Part shown: positions 1 to 11,201 of the stretch, piece by piece
Layout of the letters: the number at the start of each line of letters is the position of its first letter
How positions within the stretch are numbered: position 1 is the first letter of the stretch
Assembly: GCA_021030915.1 (NCBI GenBank)
Contig: JAGEMR010000021.1
Span: forward strand, 124,001-188,000
Direction of reading: 5' to 3'
DNA length: 64,000 nucleotides
Origin: Astrothelium macrocarpum
Lineage: Eukaryota; Ascomycota; Dothideomycetes; Trypetheliales; Trypetheliaceae
The notes under the pieces: model-generated
What the model was told of the DNA's origin: nothing
Databases searched by the model: none
What the model saw: the letters and a program-made list of their open reading frames with translations, nothing else
Made by a program: the position numbers and the translations under genes

Positions 1-344
1 GCTGGAGGGGGACGTCTGTCCGGTCATCGCCCAGACCGAGGCGACCCGCTTCGGCACACGCCCAATCATTGTTGTCACAACAAGCCTAACCTTCAGCTTG
101 GAGCAACGACATCGCCCCCGAAACCCTAGGTACGCCCCTCGCATGTGCGAAATGTTTCCATTTTGTCAAGTATTCCTGTAGCAAAAGAAAGCACACTCTT
201 TCTTTTGCGCTACACTGTTCAGCTTCTGTTGTTGTTAACGTTGCTCCAACAGCTGTGTTGCGCCCCTCCTCACGTCTCCACATCTCTCCACTGCACCCAA
301 ACTGCCCTCCATGCCCGCAAGCCGGTGAATTCACGCCTTGCAAC
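1..344 (+). promoter_or_regulatory. 5-prime region of the large disordered-protein gene, with a short upstream ORF
   Basis: No protein gene is supported here. The stretch is pyrimidine-rich towards its end and probably contains the transcribed leader of the gene that starts at 345. A five-codon upstream ORF (ATG at 311, TGA ending at 328) lies 16 nt before the main start. A GTACGC..CAACAG pair at about 127-252, with TTAAC inside it, could be a leader intron, but this is speculative. Confidence 0.35.
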
Positions 345-3300
345 ATGGGTGTCGACACCACCAAGCCTCCTCTCCCAGCTCCGACCGATGAGTCCACCAT
401 TAGTTCCCCCGGAAAACAAAGCTTCGTGCCAGATGATCTCGCCACCGATGTGTCGCGAATGACGGACAAGACTTCATACTCGATTCCTGAAGACGGCAGC
501 CCAATCACCATTTCGACCAAGAAAATTGGAAATGATAGCCAAGCTCTCAGAAAGGGAAAACATCAGTCGCAAACTTCGCTTCTGATCGAGTATTTTGAAG
601 GTGGAAAAGAAGGTGACAAACCCAAGTCCCGCCCCAGCGTCCGCGTCAAGGTCACCCCCTCTTCTGCACGAAAAGCATCGGCTGGCAGTGATCATATTCA
701 AATCACCGAGACTGGCAAGAATCGGAAGCCCTCCTATACCCGTCGAATCTCGTTAGGTGCGAAGAACGAAAAGCTTCAGTTAGGAGTCCCAGAAGGCACC
801 GAGGTTTCCTATTCTGATGAATCCAACATCCCTCCTGTCGAAGTTGAGGTCCTACACCATAATGGTAGCGAAATATCTGCGTCAAACGTCATCAGGGATG
901 AACGTGGTATTCCAGCTGCTTCCGACATATCATCCATGCCACCAGATAGCATTCTCGAAGGAGGAGTCGCACCCATTAGCCATCAACGGCGACGGAGCAG
1001 AAGTGTCGAGCGAAGCGTTGATCCAAGTGATGATGGTACCCTAAAGGCTCCATCCAGGACTCGAAGTCGAAGCTTGAGTCGTGAACGAATCAAGAAGAGA
1101 GTAATGCAAGAACTTGCCGAGCGACCGAGAGAAATAAGAGAATCTAGTAGCAAGCACAAGCATCGAGGCGAACGGCCCAGTAGTAAAGATTATTCTCGCC
1201 ACAGGTCGCATCGACACTCGAGAGATACCGATCCAATCAGCGGCGCTGAATCCAGTATACTCTCACCAAGCAATGTATCTGGAAGCGCTGTATCTGGAAG
1301 TCAACAATCGTACAAATCTAGCAATTCCGGCTCATCTATTACCAACCCTAAGCTACTGCATACAGTCGAAGATGCAATTCGGAGGCTTATCCTTCCGGAA
1401 CTGAGTGCGTTGAAACAAGAACAAAAGGCCGAACATAACCGTCGAAGATTTGACCGCGATAGTCGAGACACGTACCCATCTACCAATCGAGATTCATATG
1501 CATCCGCAGGAACTGATGCCACTCGTGAAGATCCTGAACGTCGTCTATCTAAATCCTCGAGCGCTCCAAACGTCGCACGAAAGCCAAAAGTTGTTCTCAA
1601 CCGCGATGAAGAAGACGCAGGTTTGGTCCTCTCCCATGGTGACTCTGTCAAAAGCAAGAAAGTGCGTCGATCCAGTCGCGAATCTACTTCGGAGAGGAGT
1701 CTCAATTCCCGGGATACTCAGGATACGGCAATTCACGATGAAAAAGTACATAGGAAAAGAAGCAAAGAATCTCACAGGCTTCGAGATGCAGCTGCCGCAG
1801 GCATTGCTGGCGGTGTTTTGACAGCAGCTGCATTGAGACATCACGACTCTCGAACAAGCTTGGACTCTTCCGGGAGGAAGAAAAAGAGACGGAGCAAGAG
1901 CAAAACTCGATCTCGGTCTCATAGTATAGCTGAGAGTGTGGAGGAGTTGCCGCGAAAAGATGATGTGCCACCAATGCCAATGAGAAGCGAGCAAGGCTCG
2001 GAACTAACTAGGGAATCCATCTTGTCCGCTGAAACGCAAAGACCACAATCTATGGATTCATCGAATGATGAACCCCTTATTCGAGAGGTTTCCAGGGGCT
2101 CAGTCAAAGAAGCCATGTCTCCTGCCTCTAGAACACCAACAAGAACACCGATTGCAGTTCCACGTAATACCAGCACTCAACATAGCAATACGTCTCGGGA
2201 AGACATCATTACTCGCGAGTCGAACTCTCCTCGTAACGTTTCTGCCAAATCCAAAATTGCTGGCTCAGCAGCCGCAGGTTTGGTCGGAGGCCTCGCAACA
2301 AAGCATATATACGACCAATTCAGCGGTGAACCAGAACCAATTACCCCACAAGAATATGCATCTCGACATTCCGAAAGAGCCGTAAGTCCCGTTCAAAGTG
2401 AAGTTAGCTATCACAAAGGCGAGGCAGAACGACGTGATCTCAACGACGGTGGTAGTCTATCTCGCCGAAGCATTTCGAATCTCTCCGCCCACTCAGCTGC
2501 TTCTTCCCCAAGCATGAAGCAAGCTCGTTCTCGCAGACGTCCAAGAGGCATCAATCTCGAAAGTGGATATGAAGTTTTGGGTGAGGACCAGATAGATGCC
2601 GAAGCTGGTACCCAGACACCTCGAGAGGATACTTACGACGACTGGTATGATCGTCAGCACGAAGAGAATGAACGAATTCGCCGGTCGATAGATAGCCCAA
2701 GTCAAAGAGATTCGTCCGTGGCCGATTACAAACGCATGACTACCTACACTGATGACAGTATCGACGCGGGCCAAGTGGATAGAGGTTCTGCCGAACAAGC
2801 TGTGCGTGAGATTGGAGCAAACCCCGACTACATTCACACTCCCCTTGCAGTCGAGTCTGCCGTCGCCTCACTCCATGATCCATCGTCTATTAGTGTTCGT
2901 TCTTCACAGTCAGGACCCTTGCTTAAGAGAGATGGGCCTTCCAATCAAGAGCTTACAATGGAAAAATCAGAGCGTGAAGTTGTTGATGATCAGGTCACAC
3001 CTACTGCAGATGAGCGTTACAGTCCCAGCAAAGACCGTTGGGCTGCTCTTCGGGACCATGCACGTACCATTTCTGGAAAATCAACCGAGTCAGCAGAATG
3101 GAAACAGTCATTCAATGAAAGCCCCAAAGTCGAATTTGGTGCCAGTGGTTTACCTGATATTAACAATCCAATGCCTGAAATTGGCCACGGACTTGAAGAT
3201 GGATCTGATATTAATACCAATCCTTCAATCATCCAAGGGCCCATTGGTGGTACTCCCGGCACAAGAGACACTTGGGGATACGACGATTCCCATTCGCCTG

Positions 3301-5817
3301 CTCAGATTTCTACGCCAGTTGGTCATCATGATGCACAGCAAGTTTCAATGCAACGTGGAAAAGCGTCGCTTTTACCTACAGTAGTTGCTGGAGCCGCCGC
3401 TGCTGGTGCTGGAGCACTAGTGGGCCACGAAATGGGCAAGACCAATCACGCTCAAGATCAGCGCGACATTCCCGAAGAAGCTTACGCCGAAGAAGATGAA
3501 GACGAGGAGATATACGAGAACTTGGGTCAGGATCCTTATCCCACAACAAGAAAATACATGCCATCAAGCCCTGAACAAAACAGAGACGAAGGCTACATGT
3601 CAGCCCGTTCTCCAAGAAACTATACACCTGAACCATACCGGAAAGGTTCGAAGCTACTTGATGATGATGGATTCCGTAGCCTTGACGATGGCATGGGCGT
3701 TGATGATCCATTCGCCGCTCCAAGACATGTACGCCATCTCAGTGGCAATTCTCATGGAATGGCATCACCTCTATATGATGCTGCTACGGGCAAAGGCATG
3801 GACAGTATCAAATCAAAGGATGTTGTCGCACTCATGGATCATCTCACTGTTCGAGATGCACAACGCAATGCGAGAGATACAGAGATCCTAGTTACTCTTG
3901 TGCGGAGTGCAGCTGAGATGCGAAACTCTTTTGAAGAGATGAAGAAATTCATTGCAGAACAAGATCGCATGATCATGGCAAATACGGACAAGGATGCCGA
4001 TATAACAGTCCAAAAGGTCCTCGGGGGTCCACGACCTCAGCCCCTTGGTTCTTCTCGTACTCCCCGGAGAGCGACAGACGATGATGAAGATGTACAGACA
4101 AAGAGGAAAAACATCTTTAGGCGTGCATTAAAAGGCCTGAGCAGTAAAAGTTCCAATGATCTTTCTCGGATGGAGGGCATGCTTACGCAATTACTTACCG
4201 AAGTGGAAGAACTAAAGGCAAACCCAAATCTTGCATCGCAGCCATTAGCACGCGATCCAAGCCTCAATTCTTATGAAAACCTGCGTTCCGCTCCTGACCC
4301 TGGTTATGAACCCGAAGGTCAAGCTGGTACCAGTTCAACTGCAACAAACTCGGGTTATCTTTCCAACCATCCATCTCGGGAACGAAATATGCATTCTGGC
4401 TATGATGGCCGGCGAGGATCCCAACGTGTCAGTACCGTGATGGAGGGCGACGAAGATATAGAAGAAAACGAAGCTAATATGCTTGACAATGGATTCGAAA
4501 ACACTGAGAGAATGTTAACCCCGACACAAGAGGCACGGCCAGGTAACAACTTGGCCTACGATAGTCCTACTCGGCAGGCGGCACAATTCCAAAGTGCACA
4601 AAGCAATGAAAATACTCCAAGGACGGAAAGAAAGTCTAGCAAGCATCAGTCAAATACTTCCTCAATCTTTGGGGGCATACCAAGGATTTCGCGATGGTCC
4701 AAGACCACTGCCTCATCAGCTCCAGAGTATCGTCGTGACAGCCAAGACAAGAATCGTGCCGAATCTGAGCCGTCGCCTACAGGATCCAATGGAAACATAC
4801 CCAGCCCATATGATGATGATTATGAAATCCATCCAGACGATCGTCTTGGCTCGCAAAACTCACTCCACGACCCTGCTGCAGAAGAGCATTATCAACAACA
4901 ACAACAATACCAGCGCACTCGATCTCCTTTGGTTCCTCAGGAAGAGCTAGATTACGAAGATGAACTTCAGGTGGACGACCCGAAATATCAAGCCCACCGT
5001 GACTCCTTGAACTTGGAACATCCTCAGCCTCGGCCGCCCCCGACCAGCCGTCACCGAACCAATCTTGAAAGCCAAGCCTTTTCATTTGGAAATTCGCGAA
5101 CCCCTGATGCCGATCTTCTCGGTTCCAATCCTTCCCTGAGTCTTGCTCGCAACAGGCTTAGCGGCGGTATGGTTAATATGAGTCCAATTCAAAGCGATGG
5201 CGGTTCTTCCAATGACAGTTACAACGCGCCCTCTCGTCCTAACAAAGCTCGCGATGATGGACCTCTTGTACCACAACAAGGAAACCAGCAAACTTCTTAT
5301 GCAGCACAACAGCGTGCTCCAAAGATCGCGGTACAAGACAACAGCGGGTACAACTCGCGACCATACTATTCAAGTCCTCTGGGCAGTGGCACGCTTCTGG
5401 AACCGATCGAGGAAGTTCGCTACAGTCTCGAGAGCGATAGTGGCGCTCTCCGGGGCGGTGGCCGCGGCTATGATCCTCTCACTTCATCCAGTAATAGGTA
5501 TCCAATGGTCGAGATTGGTGCCGACACGCCAGACTTACATCGTCAATTGAGTCCCGACCCAAGTGCGTCCCCTGGCCTTGGCGCCAAGGGAATGCCGGCT
5601 GGACAAAGAAAGATTACAGGACCCCGACCAATGGGGAGTCGAAGTCCTAGCTCAAAAGTGATAGGGAAGGAAGGAGCAGGAGTTCGAAAGATGAGATCAG
5701 GGCGTTTATCACAGGGTAGGTTTTCTATTTAGTTCGGATGAAGTTTGGAAGAAGCAAGACTGACATCAATCCACAGAATCATTCGGCGCTGCGAGCGGCG
5801 AGAGTGAGACTTTCTAG
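345..5817 (+). CDS. very large disordered fungal protein, involucrin-repeat-like, unknown role
   Basis: The model is join(345..5715, 5777..5817), 1803 residues. I chose the ATG at 345 because it sits in a good context (CAACATGG) and upstream codons have no ATG in frame. The 61-nt intron (donor GTAGGT, CTGAC before the acceptor) replaces an early stop at 5732 with a tail ending SGESETF, which looks like a real conserved C-terminus. Most of the protein is low-complexity: Ser/Arg-rich with RS-type and KKKRR basic clusters (about residues 200-320 and 500-525). Three Ala/Gly-rich glycine-zipper-like stretches lie near residues 478-500, 637-656 and 1011-1031. A compact, probably helical region spans about 1149-1292 (around DVVALMDHLTVRDAQRNARD and IFRRALKGLSSKSSNDLSRM). 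Such proteins are annotated in other moulds as involucrin-repeat or hypothetical proteins. A scaffold or membrane/septum role is only a guess. Confidence 0.85.
5716..5776 (+). other. terminal intron of the disordered-protein gene
   Basis: A 61-nt GT..AG intron with donor GTAGGT, branch-like ACTGACAT about 15 nt before the acceptor CCACAG. Without splicing the protein ends at 5732 with GRFSI; with it the frame runs on to 5817. Confidence 0.75.
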
Positions 5818-6249
5818 ACATTTGAACGGCCGAGAAGATAGACTACGACTTTAAAGCATGTTATCATGGTCTTCGGCCCAATTCCCCCCTTGTGTTCCAT
5901 TTTTCAATTTCACGGTGTTCTTTACTGGGCGAAATTCTGTTACTTGACGGCCCAAGCATCTTTAAAGACAACAATCAATTCTAATTAAATCAACGACCAC
6001 GACTTCATGACCAGCGAGAGGCAGACAGAGAGACAAAAAGGGGATAGTTTGCTTCGTACCTTCTCCACTTTCTATTTAAATTTGATTGACGACCAGCTTT
6101 GAAGCTCCTGCCTCAAGCTACTCAACAAGTCACTTTTCACCACACATAGTCCGTGTATTCTAGCTTAGTCCAAGCCAAAACTCTTTCCATAGTTCTAAAC
6201 CCATTACCTCACTTTTCCACCCACCCACCCCAAACCCCCCACCCATCCC
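5818..6249. other. intergenic region between convergent genes
   Basis: Holds the 3-prime ends of two convergent genes. The last 70 bases are strongly C-rich on the plus strand (runs of CCACCC). No ORF or RNA gene is supported. Confidence 0.5.
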
Positions 6250-7125
6250 TCAACAAACCTTCCAATCAGCAACAACAACCCACCCCCTCCCCCCAACTCC
6301 CACCCTCCACATCGGCGCTCTAACCTCCACCCCATCCCCCTCCCTCACCCCCCTCCCCTCCCCAGCAAGCAACACATCCACCCTCCCCGCACCGCCACCT
6401 CGCTCGCTCCCACGCACAACCACCATCCCCGTCCCGGCCCTCGCCTCCTCCACCCGCACCACCCTCGCCCCGCCGCTACGCCCAGCCCCGCTCTCGCCGG
6501 CCTCCACGACCCAGCTGCGCAGCGTGTCGGCGGCGCCGCCGGGCACGAAGCGCTGGCCCCGGCGGTGCGGCGAGAAGACCTCGGGCAGCGGATGCGCGTG
6601 CGTCGGGCTGCTGCTGGTCGGAGGGTTGGCGCGCGGGACGATGTATCGGCGCGGGGCTGCGGGGGTGAGTGATGTTGAGGGGGGCTGGTGGGGAGGGCGG
6701 AGGAAGGGGGATGCGTGGTGTGGGGTGGGGCGGGAGGTGGGGGATGGTGGTGCTGGTGCTGGTGCTGGTGGGTGGAGGCGGGGCCGTTTGTGTGGGAGGG
6801 GGGAGGGGAGGGAGGTGTCTGAGGTGGTGGTGGGAGAGGAGGAGGCGGGAGGTGAGGCGTGGGATTGCGGGGTTTGCGAGGGTTGCGAGAGGATTTGGTC
6901 GGTGGGAAGGATATCGTCGTTGTGGAGAATGGGCGGGTCAATGTCCTGAGAGGAGTCGTCGATGGTTTCGTTTGGGTGGGTAGAGGGTTGAGTCCAGAAG
7001 CGTGGGGTTGGTCGTGCGGGAGTTTGGGAGGGTGGTTGGGCGCGAGGAGTCGAGGGATTGGGAGGTCGTTGGGAGGGTTGGAGAGAGAATTTGGGGGCGC
7101 GGGAGAATTGTTGGCGGTTCGACAT
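6250..7125 (-). CDS. Pro/Ser-rich small protein, possible C-terminal OB-like domain
   Basis: A single-exon 291-residue frame beginning MSNRQQFSRAPKF. Residues 1 to about 190 are Pro/Ser/Thr/His-rich and disordered, with an acidic patch (DDSSQDIDPP) near 56-65. The last 100 residues are different in character: Gly/Arg/Val-rich with alternating hydrophobic residues, ending in a pattern of V-x-V-x-x-P-x-W then W-x-V-x-x-x-W, which recalls a small beta-barrel. I do not recognise the family; an OB-fold is an inference from pattern only. The coding strand is extremely C-rich in the first half and G-rich in the second, far from neighbouring codon use. The gene is convergent with the disordered-protein gene and divergent from the 6-phosphogluconate dehydrogenase gene. 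The open frame in such skewed DNA is some evidence, but the call is not certain. Confidence 0.6.
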   Translation of the reverse strand: MSNRQQFSRAPKFSLQPSQRPPNPSTPRAQPPSQTPARPTPRFWTQPSTHPNETIDDSSQDIDPPILHNDDILPTDQILSQPSQTPQSHASPPASSSPTTTSDTSLPSPLPHKRPRLHPPAPAPAPPSPTSRPTPHHASPFLRPPHQPPSTSLTPAAPRRYIVPRANPPTSSSPTHAHPLPEVFSPHRRGQRFVPGGAADTLRSWVVEAGESGAGRSGGARVVRVEEARAGTGMVVVRGSERGGGAGRVDVLLAGEGRGVREGDGVEVRAPMWRVGVGGRGWVVVADWKVC

Positions 7126-7807
7126 ACTTTGATTTTTTGATATTGTGAGATGGGATCGGAATTGTGATGGGTTCGTGGAAGTTTTGGATGAAAGATGGGA
7201 GATGGGAGATGGAGCGATGTTAAACCTCAGCTTCTCTTTTTCGTGTCTACAAGGACGTAGGACCTCAGCAGTCAGCGAATCATTTCCAGTGCTCTAGACT
7301 ATACGTGAGGTCAATGATATCAGTGAGGGTAGAGCTTTGTGGTACGTGACTTCACTGTATCGATGTTATTATGGCAGGAAAAAAATGTGTATCTCGAATG
7401 TCTCTTCTACCTGCAAATGCCTAAAACGTATGTAATAAATTATTCGAACGCAAGCCGAACATTCGCGATAAGATACTTGTGCCAAGTAAAGTAAAGACAC
7501 TGAAGAAAATGCTGCCCACCCTGTCAAGCCAAGTTTTCAACTCGTGATTTCTTGGCAATGTTGATGGTTCATGGTTCTTCAGACTAAATGGCATCTCCGA
7601 CATTGGCCTCAGGCAAACGACGTCATGCGGGGCGATTCGTGGGGCTTTGAGAACTTGTATGAGGAATTTGAAGTATGCTGTTTCTTACAATACCTACCTT
7701 AGCCATAGTTACGAATTAAACTACAGGACTTTTCGACAGCAGGTTCATACAAGGCTCCTGTCTTTGATTCTAGTTACCTATATGCCAACGTGTCAAACTT
7801 TGTAGAC
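7126..7807. promoter_or_regulatory. divergent promoter region
   Basis: A 682-bp region between the Pro-rich gene (minus) and the 6-phosphogluconate dehydrogenase-like gene (plus). It should carry both promoters. I see GA-rich GGGAGATGGGAGATGG just upstream of the minus gene and no clear TATA box for either side. Short frames inside it look non-coding. Confidence 0.4.
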
Positions 7808-9562
7808 ATGGTACAGGTCCCAAACTTCGAAAGGGTAGGCGTATCACGTAAAAATGGTCTCATCTCTATTGACAGTGACTACAGCTGGCCGTGATTGGCT
7901 GTGGTAGTATGGGTGGCGGTCTAGCTCAACTATTCGCCGAAAATGGTCTCCATGTTTCACTCAGTGATCCATCGGACCAAGCCATCAATTATATCACCGA
8001 GCAGGCCAAAAAGGCTGGTATCGATGGTCGTATACACAAACACAAAGGTTTCAGACTCCATTCAATCTTCAGCACCAAACCAACTTGATATCTTAGATTA
8101 CAAGTCTCTATGCGGATCGCTTGGTAGCCCAAAGCTTTTCGTCTTTAGCCTTCCTCATGGAACCGTTGGAGATGCTGTCCTTGACGGACTCATGCCTTAT
8201 CTCGAGAGAGGAGACATAATCCTAGACTGTGCTAATGAGCATTGGGAGAATACGGAAAGAAGACAAGGTAAGTGTGTCACGAAAGGGATTCGCTATATTG
8301 GCTGCGGAGTCTCGGGGGGTTATCAAGCTGCACGAAGGGGGCCAAGCATGTGTCCAGGGAGTGATGACGAAAGTTTGGAAATGGTTCTACCGTTGCTGAG
8401 AAAAGTGGCGGCAAAAGATGCAAAGGGAAGATCCTGTGTGGGAAAGGCTGGACTTGGCGGAGCCGGACATTATGTGAAAATGATCCATAATGGCATCGAG
8501 CACGGGATGATGAGTGCCATTTCCGAGGCATGGGCCATCATGGTCTGGGGATTGAGTATGAACAATGAAGAAGTTGGAGCAGAATTTGAAAAGTGGAACC
8601 GGCAAGGAGGTCTTGTAAGTCGAACATTCTGCAACCAAAGAAGTCGGATTCAGCGTGCTGTTGGTTTGTTATACTGACATCTTTTGTGGCGAGATAGCGC
8701 GGAACGTTCCTTGTTGATATAACCTCCAAGATCAGTAGTATGAAGGATCCGGAGAGGAATAACGAGTACGTGCTCAACACGGTCATGGATAAGGTCGTAC
8801 AAGACATTTGCGGCGAAGAAGGCACAGGAGTCTGGTCTAATGAAGAGGCTGTAGCACAACACATTCCTGCATCTACATTAACCACTTCTCACTTTCTCCG
8901 TCTCGCGTCCGCTCAACGTGGTCAACGTGTTCGTGCAAAAGAAACCTCTGGTGGCGGCTGGCCGGCACAGACCCTTGACGTTCAGGATCAAGTACAGTTC
9001 CTGGAAGACCTTCGAATGGCTGTGTATACATCGTGCCTCGCGGCATTTGCTCAAGGTCTCAACATCATCGAAGCTGCGAATCAACAAAACAAATGGTGTG
9101 TCGACTACGCAGAGGTGCTTCAAATCTGGCGCGCAGGCTGCATTATCCAAGCGGACGGCATCGAAGAGCTGATTCAACCCATCATGGAAGGGTACAAAGA
9201 AAGCCGCAACAAAGCCGAATGGATGAATATGCTATTCCATCAGCATGTGGTAAAAGAGCTGAAATTGGGAATACAACCACTGAAGAGAGTAGTTCTGAAA
9301 GCAATCGAAGGCGATCATGTCATTCCCGCTCTCTTTTCGACATTGGACTACCTCAAATACTCCACGAGCGTAGGTAAGTATAAACGCCACATAGCTCTAA
9401 CGACAAGGACTCAACATATGCTAATGTATTGAAGATCTCCCGACACAAATGACCGAGGCACAGCTCGATTTCTTTGGTAAACACATGTATGACAAGAAAG
9501 ACGACCCCGAAACAGCAGATCCGATCATGGGCAAACACCATTTTGAGTGGAAGCCTGCTTAG
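7808..9562 (+). CDS. 6-phosphogluconate dehydrogenase-like (decarboxylating) enzyme
   Basis: The model is join(7808..7834, 7885..8047, 8097..8614, 8698..9373, 9435..9562), 503 residues, close to the usual 480-500. The family oxidises 6-phosphogluconate to ribulose-5-phosphate with NADP in the cytosolic pentose phosphate pathway. The NADP-binding loop is GCGSMG at 14-19, not the GLAVMG seen in the canonical enzyme. The substrate signature GVSGGYQAARRGPSM is at 134-148, and GAGHYVKMIHNGIEHG at 185-200 supplies the expected Lys191, His194, Asn195 and Glu198. The last residues (HHFEWKPA) differ from the canonical tail. I read it as a divergent paralogue rather than the housekeeping copy; a related beta-hydroxyacid substrate is possible. 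The four introns are 50, 49, 83 and 61 nt. The 49-nt one joins HKHK to DYKSLC and explains an apparent frameshift near 8050. Confidence 0.88.
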
Positions 9563-10111
9563 ACTAAGACTGCTTAGATTGCTCGTAAAGAGAATGGCGC
9601 GTACGTAGGATGGATGGATGCTGAATGTGTTTGTTAACAATACCAAGTCTTGAGAGGCATCACCTTGCTCCTGCTGCCTACGACTTAGGCCTTTGACAAT
9701 CATCTTTAGAAGTAATCGAAGTAAATTAGATTCCAGAACTCTGAGCTGTACCAGAAGCTCGTTCTAACGTGGGCCAAAGGCAAGAGAAAAAAAAAAGGCT
9801 ACAATGTAGTCCACGGATGGAGAGTTGAGCTGGAGCGCTGGAGCCGGAGCTGTAGACATAGATAAATCGATGCGCTTGGCTGACAGGCTGATGTCTCTTG
9901 GTAAAAGTATTATCGATTCCTTAAATACGTCGGTGTTGGGATGAGAGTTGACTTCCGTTGGAACGAGGTTCGAGCAAGTTCGCCGCCACGCTTATATAAC
10001 GTCATTTCTACCTTATCCACCTCGGCCAAGAACCGCATTATCCTCGTCCTTTGCCTGAGCTCATCCATCTTCCTTTTATTCTCGCTAAGCTCTTGTTCTA
10101 TCTACAAGACG
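9563..10111 (+). promoter_or_regulatory. intergenic region and promoter of the mitochondrial membrane-protein gene
   Basis: No gene is seen. A TATATAA box lies at 9993-9999, about 113 bp before the ATG at 10112, followed by a pyrimidine-rich leader (CTTTTATTCTCGC and similar), a usual fungal core-promoter arrangement. The frame remains open upstream to 9941, but that ATG lies before the TATA-like box and gives a poor mitochondrial presequence. Confidence 0.45.
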
Positions 10112-11201
10112 ATGGCATTCATCCTGAGGCGACCCTTCGCCGTCGCCTCGGCTCTCCGACAAGCTCCTAAAGTCTCTCAGCAAACCTTCCGTGCATTCCA
10201 TCAAGCGCCACTGAGATCCAAACCCACCAACTTCTCTCCAGGCAGATCAACCGGTCTTGTTTCTTCATACTTTGCTGGTCGCAATGCCCTCCAGTCAGCA
10301 TTCCACCGCAGCTACACAAATCAGTCGTCATCGATTCCTGGCGCTGGATCTGGCAACCTGACTCAAAGGCTCTTGTACGGTGGCGCCATCTTCGGCGGAA
10401 CACTTGTTGCCATAAACCTCATCTTCAACCGTGAAACCCGCGAGGATGGAGGCATGCCACCGTTTGAGCGCTCTTACCTCAATGACACATTCTTACATAC
10501 TGGACTTGGCATTGGCATCATCGGTCTCGCTGCGAGACAGTTTCATGTGAGCGGCTGGTCGTATAGACTGATGGCTTCAAACCCATGGCTTGTTCTCGGT
10601 CTTGGTCTGGTTGGATCTATTGGTACTATGATTGCAACTCGTGCAACTCCACCTGAAAAGTGAGATATCCCCATCATACCATTCCGCCGCGGTCAAGATT
10701 GCTGATTAGAAGTTTAGCTACGTTGCAAAGTACGGTCTCTGGACTGCCTTCAACCTCACTCAAGCCGCCCTTCTCGCGCCTCTTATGTTCATGCAACCTG
10801 CTATCCTTGCACGCGCGGGACTTTATACAATCGGTATGATGGGCTCCATCGCTTTCGTTGGCGCAACAGCCAAGCAAGAAAAGTACTTGTATCTTGGGGG
10901 GCCTTTGCTTGCGGGCGTCGCCATCGTTGCTCTTTCCGGTCTTGCTCCTCTTGTCATTCCTGCAACCGCTGCTAGAACGTTAATGTGGACGGAAAACATC
11001 TGGCTATATGGTGGCCTAGCAGTTTTCGGTGGCTTTACATTGTATGATGTACAAAAGATTTTGCATCATGCGCGAATGGCGGAGCGTGGGTTGATGAAGA
11101 AGGACACAGTCAACGAGAGTATCGCGCTGGAATTGGATTTCTTAAACATTTTCATTCGGATGGTTCAAATATTGGGAATGAGTGGCAACAGAAGGCGATG
11201 A
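10112..11201 (+). CDS. Bax inhibitor-1 family mitochondrial membrane protein (TMBIM5/GHITM-like)
   Basis: The model is join(10112..10659, 10718..11201), 343 residues. The N-terminus MAFILRRPFAVASALRQ is Arg/Ser/Ala-rich without acids, as in a mitochondrial presequence, and more Arg/Ser-rich sequence follows to about residue 70. About eight hydrophobic segments follow, with family features such as YLNDTFLHTGLGIG near 125, PPENYVAKYGLW across the splice junction near 180, and GGFTLYDVQKILHHA near 310. The C-terminus ends LDFLNIFIRMVQILG then a basic GNRRR, typical of the TMBIM family. Animal TMBIM5 sits in the inner mitochondrial membrane, shapes cristae and acts in Ca2+/H+ exchange; a similar role here is inferred. 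The intron is 58 nt (GTGAGA..TTTAG). Confidence 0.88.

Noticed and set aside
5732..5732. Stop of the large disordered protein at 5732
   Set aside because: The stop lies inside a consensus intron; the spliced end is more plausible.
8040..8100. Frameshift or sequencing error in the 6-phosphogluconate dehydrogenase gene
   Set aside because: A 49-nt GT..AG intron joins HKHK to DYKSLC in frame, so no error is needed.
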